Assembly (NCBI RefSeq): GCF_039613825.1
Contig: NZ_CP154826.1
Location: 2,418,001 to 2,482,000, forward strand
Reading direction: 5' to 3'
DNA from: Diaminobutyricibacter sp. McL0608
GTDB taxonomy: Bacteria; Actinomycetota; Actinomycetes; Actinomycetales; Microbacteriaceae
Length of the DNA: 64,000 nt
Positions 53,018-61,813 of the stretch are shown here, in pieces. Numbering within the stretch: position 1 is the stretch's first letter; each line of letters begins with the position of its first letter. Made by a program: the position numbers and the translations under genes. The notes under the pieces are model-generated. The model saw only the letters and a program-made list of their open reading frames with translations. It was not told the origin of the DNA and did no database searches.

Positions 53018-54190
53018 TCAGCTCGCGTAGGCGCTGTTCTCGTGCACGTAGTCGTGCGTGAGGTCGTTGGTGAGGATCGTCGCCGTGTTGGTGCCGGCAT
53101 GCAGGTCGATGAGCACATGCACTGCACGCGGGGTCAGGTCGACGAGTCCTCGCGGCTGGTCGGGTTCACCGGCCGAGCAGATCTGGACCCCGTTGATCGC
53201 CACATCGATCCCGTACGGGTCGAACTCCGCACCGGTTGTGCCTACAGCGGCAAGCACGCGACCCCAGTTCGGATCGTTGCCGAAGATCGCGGCCTTGAAG
53301 AGGTTGCTGCGGGACACGGCCCGGCCGACCTCGACAGCGTCGTCTTCGGACGCTGCATTCACGACCTCGATCGCGATGTCGTGGGACGCGCCCTCCGCGT
53401 CCGCCTGGAGCTGCTCGGAGAGGCTCCGGCAGACCGAGGTCAGCGCGTCGGCGAAGACCGAAGCGTCCGGCTCGACGCCGCTCGCACCCGAACCCATCAG
53501 GGCGACGGTGTCGTTGGTCGACATGCAGCCGTCGGAGTCGAGGCGGTCGAAGGTGACCCGCGTCGCCGACCGCAGGGCTGCGTCCAGCTGCTGCGAGGTC
53601 AGGACGGCGTCTGTGGTGATCACGACGAGCATGGTCGCGAGACCCGGCGCCAGCATCCCGGCGCCCTTCGCCATCCCACCGACCGTCCACCCGTCGGGCG
53701 ACGCGAACATCGCCTGCTTCGCGCGGGTGTCCGTCGTCATGATCGCTTCCGCGGCGGCGAGGCCGGCCTCGTCGGAATCGCTGCCGTCGGTCGCGATCGC
53801 AAGGGTCGCATCCCACACACCGACCTTCAGGAGGTCGAGGTCGAGCTGCTCCCCGATCAGGCCCGTCGAGCAGACCAGCACGTCGCCCGCCGACACCTCC
53901 AGTCGTGCCGCGACGGCCTCGGCCGTCTGATGGGTCGTCTGGAAACCTGCCGCCCCGGTGTAGCAGTTGGCGCCGCCGGAGTTCAGCACGATGGCGGAGA
54001 CGACGCCGTCGGCGATGACCTGCTCGCTCCACAGCACAGGGTTCGCCTTGCAGCGATTGGTGGTGAAGACGGCGGCGGCGGCCTGGAGCGGCCCGAGGTT
54101 GCGCACGATCGCGAGGTCGCGCTTGCCGCTCGACTTCAGGCCCGCGGCGACCCCCGCGGCTGCGAATCCGGATGCTGTGGTGACGCTCAC
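53018..54190 (-). CDS. argJ: Glutamate N-acetyltransferase (ornithine acetyltransferase)
   Basis: A 390-residue self-cleaving enzyme of the acetyl-recycling pathway. The cleavage motif ATML, with Thr186 as the nucleophile, follows [20 protein letters not shown] and GNDPNWGRV are family blocks. GTG 54190 overlaps the argC stop as GTGA. Whether it is mono- or bifunctional cannot be told from sequence alone. Confidence 0.95.
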   Translation of the reverse strand: MSVTTASGFAAAGVAAGLKSSGKRDLAIVRNLGPLQAAAAVFTTNRCKANPVLWSEQVIADGVVSAIVLNSGGANCYTGAAGFQTTHQTAEAVAARLEVSAGDVLVCSTGLIGEQLDLDLLKVGVWDATLAIATDGSDSDEAGLAAAEAIMTTDTRAKQAMFASPDGWTVGGMAKGAGMLAPGLATMLVVITTDAVLTSQQLDAALRSATRVTFDRLDSDGCMSTNDTVALMGSGASGVEPDASVFADALTSVCRSLSEQLQADAEGASHDIAIEVVNAASEDDAVEVGRAVSRSNLFKAAIFGNDPNWGRVLAAVGTTGAEFDPYGIDVAINGVQICSAGEPDQPRGLVDLTPRAVHVLIDLHAGTNTATILTNDLTHDYVHENSAYAS

Positions 54191-55233
54191 GGGGCGACTC
54201 CATTCACGTTGAGGCCGGTAGTCTCGGGGAGCCCGAGTGCAATGTTCGCCGACTGGATGGCCGCGCCCGCCGTGCCCTTGACGAGGTTGTCGAGAGCCAG
54301 CACGACGATGACTCGGCCGACGGCTTCGTCGAGGGCGAGTCCGATCAGGGCGGTGTTGGCGCCGAGCACGTCAGCGGTGCGAGGCACCTGGCCCTCGGGA
54401 AGCACGTGAACGAACGCTTCGCCGGCGTAGGCGGACTGCCACGCCTCACGCACCTGCTCTGCGGTGACCCCGGGCTTGAGCCGAGCCGTGACGGTCGCAA
54501 GGATTCCGCGGGACATCGGGACGAGCACCGGGGTGAAGGAGACCGTCGGGTTCTCGGCGCCGGCCAGCCTCAGGTTCTGCTGGATCTCCGGGATGTGCCG
54601 GTGCGTACCGCCGACGGCATACGGATTCGCGGAGCCCAGGATCTCGCTCGCGAGGTACATCGTCTTCAGGTTCTTGCCCGCGCCCGAGGGGCCGACCGCG
54701 AGAACGGAGACGATGTCCTGCTCCTCGACGATGCCGGCCGCGATTCCGGGAGCGACGGCGAGCGACACCGCGCTCGCGTTGCAACCGGGCGCGGCGATAC
54801 GGGATGCGCCGACAAGGTGCTCACGCTGATGTCCGCCGCCGGCGAGCGGCAGCTCGGGCACCCCGTACGCCCACGCGCCGAAGTAGTCGCCGCCATAGAA
54901 CGCCGCCCAGTCCGACTCGCTGGTGAGCCGGTGGTCGGCACCACAGTCGACGACCAGTGTGCCGGAGTCGAGCTGCGCGGTCAGTTCACCCGACTTTCCA
55001 TGCGGCAGCGCGAGGAAGACGACGTCGTGACCAGCGAGATTCGCGGCGGTCGTCTCGACCAGGGTCAGGTGGGCGAACGAACGGAGATGCGGCTGGTGGG
55101 CGATCAGGGGCTGGCCCGCGTTCTGGAACGCGGTCACCGTGCGCACCTCGAAATCGGGATGCTCGGCCAGGATCCTGAGGAGTTCTCCGCCCGCGTAACC
55201 GGATGCTCCGGCTACGGCTACCGAGAAAGTCAT
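54187..55233 (-). CDS. argC: N-acetyl-gamma-glutamyl-phosphate reductase
   Basis: A 348-residue NADP enzyme. [16 protein letters not shown] is the dinucleotide site and Cys151 in AAPGCNASA the catalytic thiol; [10 protein letters not shown] closes the active site. AAGG lies seven bases before the ATG. It is the first structural gene of argCJBDFGH, 82 bases downstream of the arginine-rich leader ORF stop. Confidence 0.96.
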   Translation of the reverse strand: MTFSVAVAGASGYAGGELLRILAEHPDFEVRTVTAFQNAGQPLIAHQPHLRSFAHLTLVETTAANLAGHDVVFLALPHGKSGELTAQLDSGTLVVDCGADHRLTSESDWAAFYGGDYFGAWAYGVPELPLAGGGHQREHLVGASRIAAPGCNASAVSLAVAPGIAAGIVEEQDIVSVLAVGPSGAGKNLKTMYLASEILGSANPYAVGGTHRHIPEIQQNLRLAGAENPTVSFTPVLVPMSRGILATVTARLKPGVTAEQVREAWQSAYAGEAFVHVLPEGQVPRTADVLGANTALIGLALDEAVGRVIVVLALDNLVKGTAGAAIQSANIALGLPETTGLNVNGVAP

Positions 55234-55255
55234 GCTTCTACCTTATTGAGTGGAC

Positions 55256-55286
55256 GACGTGGGAGAAGGACGGCGGCGCCCACGTC
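55256..55286 (-). promoter_or_regulatory. Hairpin in the argC leader
   Basis: On the transcript GACGTGGG and CCCACGTC form an 8-bp perfect stem with a 15-base loop, ending 22 bases before the argC ATG. No T tract follows. Upstream, a 7-bp stem (55341-55347 with 55308-55314) links the run of Arg codons in the leader ORF to sequence just after its stop. The pair could give alternative folds governed by ribosome position. Confidence 0.5.
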
Positions 55287-55315
55287 AAGCCCCCTCGGGG
55301 TCGCGCGTGCGTCGC

Positions 55316-55402
55316 CTAGATTCGGCGGTCGCCCAGGCGTCGACGCAGTGCGCCAGCGGCCACGAGGCCACGAGCGGAGAGGGTGCGCCGAACGGAAAGC
55401 AT
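55316..55402 (-). CDS. Arginine-rich leader peptide of the arg operon (28 aa)
   Basis: The frame from ATG 55402 to TAG 55316-55318 encodes MLSVRRTLSAR..., ending GALRRRLGDRRI. Eight of 28 residues are arginine, with a run of three (codons 20-22: CGT CGA CGC) and a pair at 26-27. A promoter ends six bases before the ATG, so translation would begin at the 5' end of the mRNA. This is the design of amino-acid attenuator leaders: scarce charged tRNA-Arg would stall the ribosome over the Arg codons, masking one arm of the 55341-55347/55308-55314 stem. I infer control of argCJBDFGH; the mechanism (transcription or translation) is not settled. Confidence 0.65.
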   Translation of the reverse strand: MLSVRRTLSARGLVAAGALRRRLGDRRI

Positions 55403-55408
55403 GCGGCA

Positions 55409-55438
55409 ACCCTAGCGGGTCGCCGGGGTCGGGTCCAA
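55409..55438 (-). promoter_or_regulatory. Promoter of the arg operon
   Basis: TTGGAC (55433-55438), an 18-base spacer and TAGGGT (55409-55414) are followed by TGCCGC and the ATG of the leader ORF at 55402. The expected transcription start is the A of that ATG. I see no clear palindromic ARG box for an ArgR repressor here. Confidence 0.6.
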
Positions 55439-55458
55439 GTCGGCGGGTGGCCGACCGA

Positions 55459-56043
55459 TCAGTCGAGGGATCGGATGTACTCGACTCTGGGGTCGGCGGG
55501 GTCACCGGATGCTACGCAGAGTTCAGACGAATAGTGATTGTCATCCCACTGGTAGACCACGTTCACGTAGATCGCATCGGGGTCCCCGCTGGTGTGGTCG
55601 GACACGTAGGCGTCCGTGCCGGCAATGCCGAACGTGTTGTACTCCGGCGCGGGAGCCGGTCGCGGTCCCGACGGCCAGTTGCTCGCCGGCACGGCCGCTT
55701 CACACGCCGCGTAGACGGTCTGGATGTCGAAGCCGTTCAGCGTTTGCGCCGGCGGCGGCGCCGGTGTCGGTGTCGGTGTGGACGTCTCGGTGGGTGTCGG
55801 CGTAACAGACTCGGTGACCACCGGGGGCGCCGGTGGCTCGACGAACGGAAGATGCCCGGTAAGCGCGAGGGCGGTGCCACCGGTCGAGACGAGTACCGCG
55901 GCGACGATCAGCGAGACGAGGAAGGCGAGGCGGTGCGGCCGGATCCGCCGGGCGGAGTCATGCTCCACCTGTCGGACCAGCATGTCCGAGATCGCGTCGA
56001 GACGGTCGGAATCGAACGGGGACGCGTTGTTCGCTGCGTTCAC
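55459..56043 (-). CDS. Membrane-anchored anti-sigma-like protein
   Basis: A 194-residue protein. A ~38-residue cytoplasmic part (DSDRLDAISDMLVRQVEHDS) is followed by one span (about 39-63, RLAFLVSLIVAAVLVSTGGT). A Pro/Thr-rich linker (TPTPTETSTPTPTPAPPP) leads to an external domain of about 90 residues with two cysteines (YAACEAAV, SSELCVAS). It starts at GTG 56043 inside the sigma gene stop (GTGA), which strongly suggests it is the cognate anti-sigma factor. No zinc-binding HxxxCxxC motif is seen. Confidence 0.7.
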   Translation of the reverse strand: MNAANNASPFDSDRLDAISDMLVRQVEHDSARRIRPHRLAFLVSLIVAAVLVSTGGTALALTGHLPFVEPPAPPVVTESVTPTPTETSTPTPTPAPPPAQTLNGFDIQTVYAACEAAVPASNWPSGPRPAPAPEYNTFGIAGTDAYVSDHTSGDPDAIYVNVVYQWDDNHYSSELCVASGDPADPRVEYIRSLD

Positions 56044-56654
56044 TGCACACCTCCTGCGAGTGAGGTCGAATCCACCAGGTCGACGGTGAGGTCGACCAGC
56101 TTGCTCTTGGCGCGGGAGAGCCGGGACTTCACCGTTCCGACAGGGACACCGAGTGCGGCGGCGGTATCCGCGAGTTGCATCCCCTGGACGATGCACAACG
56201 AGACGACGTCCTGCTCCTTGGCCGACAGACGGGCGAACGCAGCTCTCACTGCGGCCCTCCTTGGCTCACCGTCGAGACGATCGTTCACTGTCGGTGCGAA
56301 GTCGTCCTGATGCCGAGGCGCAGGCAGACTTTCCATAGCCTGCCGATGACGGCGGCGCGTGCGTGAGAAGTTGCGGGCGACGTTGTTCGTCGTGACCAGG
56401 AGCCAGGGAACGATCGATCCGTTGACGATTCGGACCGAATCGCGTCGCCGCCAGGTCTCGAGGAAGACCAGCGCCGCGATGTCCTCGGCATCGTGGAACG
56501 AGTCGACCGAACGCATCGCCTGCCAGAGCACGCGCTTGCGGTACGCCTTGAAGAAGACCCCGAATGCGGCCGGATCGCCGGAGCGCGCGAGCACCCAGTC
56601 CTCTGGCTCGGCCCAGTCCTCGGGTTCAGCTTCCCCCAACACTGAAGACGTCAT
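56040..56654 (-). CDS. ECF-type RNA polymerase sigma factor
   Basis: A 204-residue sigma-70 family protein with regions 2 and 4 only. Region 2 is DPAAFGVFFKAYRKRVLWQA to DAEDIAALVFLETWRR. Region 4 is LSAKEQDVVSLCIVQGMQLA ending VPVGTVKSRLSRAKSKL, a helix-turn-helix. The first 20 residues carry an EPEDWAEPEDW duplication. A GGAACC lies about 40 bases upstream (near 56684-56689), a possible ECF -35 for autoregulation, but the -10 is unclear. Confidence 0.85.
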   Translation of the reverse strand: MTSSVLGEAEPEDWAEPEDWVLARSGDPAAFGVFFKAYRKRVLWQAMRSVDSFHDAEDIAALVFLETWRRRDSVRIVNGSIVPWLLVTTNNVARNFSRTRRRHRQAMESLPAPRHQDDFAPTVNDRLDGEPRRAAVRAAFARLSAKEQDVVSLCIVQGMQLADTAAALGVPVGTVKSRLSRAKSKLVDLTVDLVDSTSLAGGVQ

Positions 56655-56733
56655 AACTCATAGTGTCCGGAAGTGCCGAAAAGGTTCCAATCACCCGCGA
56701 GGGCACGCTGGCGGGGCGACCGGGTGCCGAGAC

Positions 56734-59286
56734 TCAGTCGCGGATGTGCGCGCCGAACAGCTCGGCCGCACGTGCGGCACCCGCGAGTTTTGCTTCGCTG
56801 GCCTCCGCCGCAGTGAGCGTGCGATCGTCTGCCCGGAAGCGAAGAGCGAAGGTGAGACTCTTCGTGCCCTCCGGAATCCCGGGGCCGCGATAGTCGTCGA
56901 CCAGGCGGGCGTGCTCGAGCAGCTCACCCGCACCGTCGACGACGGCGCGCTCCACGTCGGCCGCGGGCACCTCGGCTGCGACGACCAGCGAGAGGTCCTG
57001 CGTCGCGGCGGGGAACCCGGTGATGTTCGATGCGACGAGATCACGTGGGGCCAGCTCGAAGAGCACGTCGAGGTCGAGTTCGAACACTCCGACGACCCGC
57101 GGGAGATCGCTCTCCTCGGCGAACGCGGGAAGAAGCTCCCCTGCGTATCCGATCCGGGTCTCCCCGTCGGCACCACGGACGATCAGCTCTGCCGTGCGGC
57201 CCGGGTGGAGTGCCTGATGCGCTCCCTGCGCAGGCTCGATGGCGACGCCGACAGCGGCTCCGACCTGCTCGACCATCGCCAGGACATCGGCGATGCCGGC
57301 GGCGACAGCGGGCTGGCCCGGCTGTTTGGGGATCACGTTGCCGACAACCAGTCCGGCGACATGCTGCGGCTGGGACGGAATACCCGCGTTCAGGCCGGAC
57401 AGCACATCTTCTGGCGGAAGCGCAGCTCCGGGTGGAAGCGCGACGGAGCCGAAGGTCCCGTCCGGACTGGGCAGGAAGACGGTGCCGACCTCGTAGAGCT
57501 CCAGGTCGACCAGTCCGCGCGACAGGTTGCGCTTCGCGATCTCGATGAGCCCGGGGAGAAGTGACGTGCGCAGGTAGGGCACCGTCCCGTCGAGCGGGTT
57601 GGCGAGTTTCACCGCGGGCACGCGACCGGCGACCGGTGACCCGAAGGTGTCGTTCGCGCTCTCGGTGACGAACGGATAGGCGAGCACCTCGGTCGCGCCG
57701 TTGGCGGCGAGGGTCTCCGCCACCGAGCGCCGAAGCAGCTGGATGCGCGTCAGCCCGCGACCGGGAGGAGCGACAGGAAGCACGGACGGGATGCGGTCGT
57801 AGCCGACGATCCGCGCGACCTCTTCCGCGAGGTCGGACTTGTCGGTCAGATCGGGACGCCACGACGGCGGCACGACGCTCAGTCCAGTCGACGTCGCGGT
57901 GATCGCGCCGCCGATCTCAGCGAGGGCAGACTCGATCTCCGCGTCGGTGAAATCGACGCCGATCAGCGACGAGACGTAGCCTGCGGGCAGCCGGATCGCA
58001 TCCGGGGTCACGCTCGTGTTGTGCAGTGAGCCGAGGTCGTCCGCGCGCCCGCCCGCGAGCTGCTCCAGCAGCTGGACGACGCGCGCCGCTGCGGCGACGG
58101 CGACCTGAGGGTCGACACCGCGCTCGAAACGCCGCGACGCCTCGCTCGGAAGCTTGTGCCTGCGCGCCGTTCGCGCGATCGACACCGGGTCGAAGTTCGC
58201 TGCTTCGACGAGAACGTTACGGGTCGACGAACCGATCTCGGTCGAGGCGCCGCCCATGACGCCGGCGAGCCCGATCGGCCCGGACTCGTCTGTGATCAGC
58301 AGGTCCTGGGGGTCGAGGGTGCGCTCCTGGCCATCGAGCGTGACCAGCTTCTCGCCCGCACGGGCACGTCGCACCGTGATGCCGCCGGTGAGCGCGTCGA
58401 GGTCGTAACCGTGGATCGGCTGGCCGAGTTCGAGCATGACGTAGTTGGTCACGTCGACGACGAGTGAGATCGAGCGGATGCCGGCCAGCTTGAGTCGCGC
58501 GATCATCCAGGCCGGGGTCGGCCTGCTCGCGTCGACATCGCGGACGACGCGCGTCACGAAGACGGAGGAGCCGACGCGCCCGCGGATCGGAGCGGCATCG
58601 TCGATCGTGACCGGGAAGGTTCCGCCGGTGGTGTGGCTCGGCAGCCCGCGCAGGAGCTCAGGCGCTGCCGCCGGGTCGCGGAATTCCACGCCGGTCGCGT
58701 GCGAGTACTCCCGAGCGATGCCGCGGATCGAGAAGGCGTAGCCGCGATCGGGCGTGACGTTGACCTCGACAGCGGTGTCGTCCAGTCCCAGGAGGCCGAC
58801 CGCATCCGTTCCGACCGGAGGGTCGAGCTCGAGCGTGGTCAGACGAAGGATGCCGTCGTGCTCGTCGCCGAGGCCGAGTTCGCGAGCAGAGGCGATCATC
58901 CCGTCGGAGATGTGGCCGTACGTCTTGCGGGCCGAGATCGGGAACGGGCCGGGCAGCACCGCGCCCGGCAGCGACACTACGACCTTGTCGCCCGCGACGA
59001 AGTTGTGAGCGCCGCAGACGATCCCGCGAACGTCATCGCCGCCGTCAGCCGCCCGCGCGCCTTGCGGCGCCACGCGTACGTGGCACCAGCGAATGGTCTT
59101 GCCGTTCGACTGCGGCTCATCGACGAAGTCGAGCACCTGTCCGACCACCACGGGACCGGAGATCTCGAACGTGTGGACGTCTTCTTCTTCGAGGCCGACG
59201 GAGACCAGGGCTGCGTGCACCTGCTCGGCCGTCGTCCCCGGCTCGAGATCGACGTATTCGGCGAGCCAGCTGAGTGGGACGCGCAT
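56734..59286 (-). CDS. pheT: Phenylalanyl-tRNA synthetase beta subunit
   Basis: An 850-residue subunit. In order: an N-terminal tRNA-binding domain with GKTIRWCHVRV and VCGAHNF; B3/B4 editing region (RDVDASRPTPAWMIARLKLAG); B5 (LPAGYVSSLIGVDFTDAEIE); a core-like domain; and a C-terminal anticodon-binding FDX-ACB domain (PAATQDLSLVVAAEVPAADV). ATG 59286 overlaps the pheS stop (TGATG). Longer in-frame sequence upstream lies inside pheS. Confidence 0.96.
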   Translation of the reverse strand: MRVPLSWLAEYVDLEPGTTAEQVHAALVSVGLEEEDVHTFEISGPVVVGQVLDFVDEPQSNGKTIRWCHVRVAPQGARAADGGDDVRGIVCGAHNFVAGDKVVVSLPGAVLPGPFPISARKTYGHISDGMIASARELGLGDEHDGILRLTTLELDPPVGTDAVGLLGLDDTAVEVNVTPDRGYAFSIRGIAREYSHATGVEFRDPAAAPELLRGLPSHTTGGTFPVTIDDAAPIRGRVGSSVFVTRVVRDVDASRPTPAWMIARLKLAGIRSISLVVDVTNYVMLELGQPIHGYDLDALTGGITVRRARAGEKLVTLDGQERTLDPQDLLITDESGPIGLAGVMGGASTEIGSSTRNVLVEAANFDPVSIARTARRHKLPSEASRRFERGVDPQVAVAAAARVVQLLEQLAGGRADDLGSLHNTSVTPDAIRLPAGYVSSLIGVDFTDAEIESALAEIGGAITATSTGLSVVPPSWRPDLTDKSDLAEEVARIVGYDRIPSVLPVAPPGRGLTRIQLLRRSVAETLAANGATEVLAYPFVTESANDTFGSPVAGRVPAVKLANPLDGTVPYLRTSLLPGLIEIAKRNLSRGLVDLELYEVGTVFLPSPDGTFGSVALPPGAALPPEDVLSGLNAGIPSQPQHVAGLVVGNVIPKQPGQPAVAAGIADVLAMVEQVGAAVGVAIEPAQGAHQALHPGRTAELIVRGADGETRIGYAGELLPAFAEESDLPRVVGVFELDLDVLFELAPRDLVASNITGFPAATQDLSLVVAAEVPAADVERAVVDGAGELLEHARLVDDYRGPGIPEGTKSLTFALRFRADDRTLTAAEASEAKLAGAARAAELFGAHIRD

Positions 59287-60326
59287 CAGACCACCATTCC
59301 GAACTGCTGCGAGAAGCGCACATCGCCCTCGACCATGTCGTGCATGTCTTTCACATCGTTGCGGAACATCAGCGCACGCTCGACGCCGACGCCGAACGCG
59401 AACCCGGAGTACACGTCCGGATCGATGCCGGCCGAACGCAGGACGTTCGGGTTGATCATTCCGCAGCCGCCCCACTCGATCCAGCGCGGCCCCTCCTTGA
59501 AGGTGGGGTGCCAGAGGTCCAGCTCGGCGCTGGGTTCGGTGAACGGGAAGTAGTTGGGGCGCAGCCGCACCTTGGCGTCGTCACCGAACATGTTCTTGAC
59601 GAAGTGGTCGAGCGTTCCGCGCAGGTGGGCCATGGTCAGCCCCTTGTCGACCGCGATGCCCTCCGTCTGGTGGAACACCGGCGTGTGGGTCGCGTCGAGC
59701 TCGTCGGTGCGGAAGACGCGACCGGGTGCGATGCGATACAGGGGCAGGTCGTTCTCGAGCAGGGCGCGCAGCTGCACCGGCGACGTGTGGGTGCGCAGCA
59801 CGAGGTGGGACGAGGTCGGCTCGACGAAGAACGTGTCCTGCATCGCGCGGGCGGGGTGGTCCTCGTCGAAGTTGAGGGCGTCGAAGTTGTACCACTCGCT
59901 TTCGAGCTCGGGGCCCTCGGCGACCTCCCAGCCCATGCCGACGAAGACGTCCTGGATGCGCTCCTGGAGCAGCGAGAGCGGATGCCGCGCACCCGGCTGC
60001 CAACGCGATGGCAGCGCGGTCACGTCGACCCGCTCGTCGGCGAGACGCTGTGCGTCCTCGGCGGCCTGGATGTCGGTCTCCTTCGCCGTGAACGCCTGGT
60101 TGACGCGAGCGCGGGCCTGCCCGACGAGCTTGCCGGCAGCTGCCTTCTGGTCGTTCGGCACGGAGCGCAGGCTCGCGTTCAGCCGCGCCAGCGGAGAGTG
60201 CTCGGCCGTGTGCTCGGCACGGACGACCTTCAGGGCAGCCGAGTCGGCGGCCCCGGCGATCGCCGTCAGCGCCGCCTGGACGGCGGCCTCGACCGCGGCT
60301 TCGGAGATTTCAGTGGGTTCGGACAC
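59286..60326 (-). CDS. pheS: Phenylalanyl-tRNA synthetase alpha subunit
   Basis: A 346-residue class II catalytic subunit. An N-terminal coiled coil (about 1-90) precedes motif 2 (PGRVFRTDELDATHTPVFHQ) and motif 3 (GFAFGVGVERALM). GTG 60326 is used; it has no Shine-Dalgarno sequence, but a -10-like TAAACT ends 8 bases before it. Only 28 bases separate it from the SRPBCC gene, leaving no room for a phenylalanine leader peptide. Confidence 0.95.
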   Translation of the reverse strand: MSEPTEISEAAVEAAVQAALTAIAGAADSAALKVVRAEHTAEHSPLARLNASLRSVPNDQKAAAGKLVGQARARVNQAFTAKETDIQAAEDAQRLADERVDVTALPSRWQPGARHPLSLLQERIQDVFVGMGWEVAEGPELESEWYNFDALNFDEDHPARAMQDTFFVEPTSSHLVLRTHTSPVQLRALLENDLPLYRIAPGRVFRTDELDATHTPVFHQTEGIAVDKGLTMAHLRGTLDHFVKNMFGDDAKVRLRPNYFPFTEPSAELDLWHPTFKEGPRWIEWGGCGMINPNVLRSAGIDPDVYSGFAFGVGVERALMFRNDVKDMHDMVEGDVRFSQQFGMVV

Positions 60327-60354
60327 GGAACCCAAGTTTAGTGCGAGCGGAGAG

Positions 60355-61407
60355 TCAGTCTGCCGCGTCCTGTGCGGAGTAGACCTCGTAGGCGGCATCC
60401 CAGAGTCCCTCGCGCCGGGGCGCATCAAGGCCTTCGAGCAGCAGGGTGAGACCGTCGACGAGCGAGTGCCAGCCGGCCGCGAAATCGGGGGCGGAACGGA
60501 GGCGACCCGCTCCGAATACGTCGGGGATCGCATCCTGGTCCAGCACGAGCAGCGTGCCGCCGTCCTGCTCGGCGAGACGGAACGTCACCGCAGAACGGGC
60601 CGGTCCCCAGGTGAACGAGAGCAGGCGTCCGGGCTCGAGCGCCAGAACCTCCATCGTGTGCGTCCCTTCCGGCACGTTCGAGTCGCCGAGCAGGAACGTG
60701 TCGCCGAGTTCGAGCGATCGCTCGCGGGCGGGATCGTCGGGCCACTCGACCACCGGCCAGAGCCAGCGGCCGATCCGGTCCGGCCGGCTCAGGGCATCCC
60801 ACACCTGGTCGATCGGCGCATCGAGCAACCGCTCCAGGTGCACGCCGGACCGGCCGTCCGCGCGCACCATGCGCGCCGGGGTCAGGCCGGCCTCGCGACG
60901 GCGGTACTCCTCGAGCGCGGAATCGAACGCCGCGGGGTCGGCGGCCTCGCCGGCATAGCCGCGGTCGCCGAGGTCTCCAGGCTCCTCCTCGCCGCGGAGT
61001 TCGCGGTCGAGGTGGGTGAACACGTCTTCCCACACGGCTCCCCAGACGGCCGCGTTGACCGCCTGCGCCCGCCGGTGCGTGAGGGTGAGCACGACGTGGT
61101 CATCGCCGTGAGCGACGAGGTCCGCCTCGAGCTGCGCCTCGGCCTCGCCCGTGAACATCCAGAGCACGACGATGCGCTTCTCGGGCTCGCAGCTGAGCAC
61201 GCGACCGGTCACGACGGGGAATCCGCCGCCCATCTGCAGCCGGTAACCGCCATCGTCACCGTCGGCCGAGTAATGGCCGAGCCAGCGCCCGAGGCGCTCG
61301 GGCTCGGTGAGCGCGCTCCACAGGTCGGCTGTCGTCGTCGCGTACTCGCGCTCCACCGTCACGGTGCGCCGGGACCCGTCGAGGGAGATGTCTCCGAAGA
61401 TCGTCAT
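60355..61407 (-). CDS. Tandem SRPBCC (AHSA1-like) domain protein
   Basis: A 350-residue protein with two START-like ligand-binding domains (about 14-150 and 190-335). Each opens with the AHSA1 pattern (VEREYATTTADLWSALTEPE and LERLLDAPIDQVWDALSRPD, followed by GRWL). The folds bind hydrophobic ligands or assist Hsp90-type chaperones; the ligand is unknown. ATG 61407 overlaps the ArsR gene stop (ATGA). ArsR plus AHSA1 pairs are common in actinobacteria. Confidence 0.85.
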   Translation of the reverse strand: MTIFGDISLDGSRRTVTVEREYATTTADLWSALTEPERLGRWLGHYSADGDDGGYRLQMGGGFPVVTGRVLSCEPEKRIVVLWMFTGEAEAQLEADLVAHGDDHVVLTLTHRRAQAVNAAVWGAVWEDVFTHLDRELRGEEEPGDLGDRGYAGEAADPAAFDSALEEYRRREAGLTPARMVRADGRSGVHLERLLDAPIDQVWDALSRPDRIGRWLWPVVEWPDDPARERSLELGDTFLLGDSNVPEGTHTMEVLALEPGRLLSFTWGPARSAVTFRLAEQDGGTLLVLDQDAIPDVFGAGRLRSAPDFAAGWHSLVDGLTLLLEGLDAPRREGLWDAAYEVYSAQDAAD

Positions 61408-61766
61408 GATGCCGCCTTCCCACTCTCGAATCGCGCGGCCTTCCCTGCCGCGATGCGCCCCCGCGCGAGTTCCGTCTCGATCGCATCGAGGTGCTGGTTC
61501 CAGAACGAACGGATGCCGTCCACCCACTCCGCGACGTCGTCGAAGGCGTCCGGGTCGAGTGCGTAGACCCGCTGCTGGCCGGCGGTGCGGCTGCTGACCA
61601 GACCGACCTCACGCAAGACGCGAAGGTGCCGGGATGCGCCGGGCTGGCTGATCCCGAACTTCTCGGTCACCGCATCGGACAGCAGTCCTGCCGTGCGCTC
61701 GCCTGCTGCCAGCAGTTCGACGATGTGCCGCCGGACCGGATCGCCGAGAGCTTCGAGCGCGTCCAC
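61404..61766 (-). CDS. ArsR-family transcriptional repressor
   Basis: A 120-residue winged-helix regulator: LGDPVRRHIVELLAAGERTA, the recognition helix GISQPGASRHLRVLREVGLV, and the wing SSRTAGQQRVYAL. No metal-binding ELCVCDL cysteine motif is present, so it is of the ligand or protein-sensing subset. The start is GTG 61766 directly after a leaderless promoter and palindrome (61767-61803). It should repress its own two-gene unit. Confidence 0.88.
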   Translation of the reverse strand: MDALEALGDPVRRHIVELLAAGERTAGLLSDAVTEKFGISQPGASRHLRVLREVGLVSSRTAGQQRVYALDPDAFDDVAEWVDGIRSFWNQHLDAIETELARGRIAAGKAARFESGKAAS

Positions 61767-61803
61767 TCGGCGAACATATCATCTTGCGTTTATATAACGC
61801 AAG
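61767..61803 (-). promoter_or_regulatory. Leaderless promoter and palindromic ArsR operator
   Basis: CTTGCGTT (61783-61790) and AACGCAAG (61796-61803) are exact reverse complements around TATAT. On the minus strand TTGCGT is the -35 and TATGTT, 18 bases on, the -10; CGCCGA then separates it from the GTG at 61766. A repressor on the palindrome would cover the -35 and spacer. Confidence 0.7.
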
Positions 61804-61813
61804 GGTTAATCGA

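Noticed and set aside
60327-60354. Phenylalanine-rich leader peptide before pheS
   Set aside because: Only 28 bases of intergenic space and no short frame with Phe codons.
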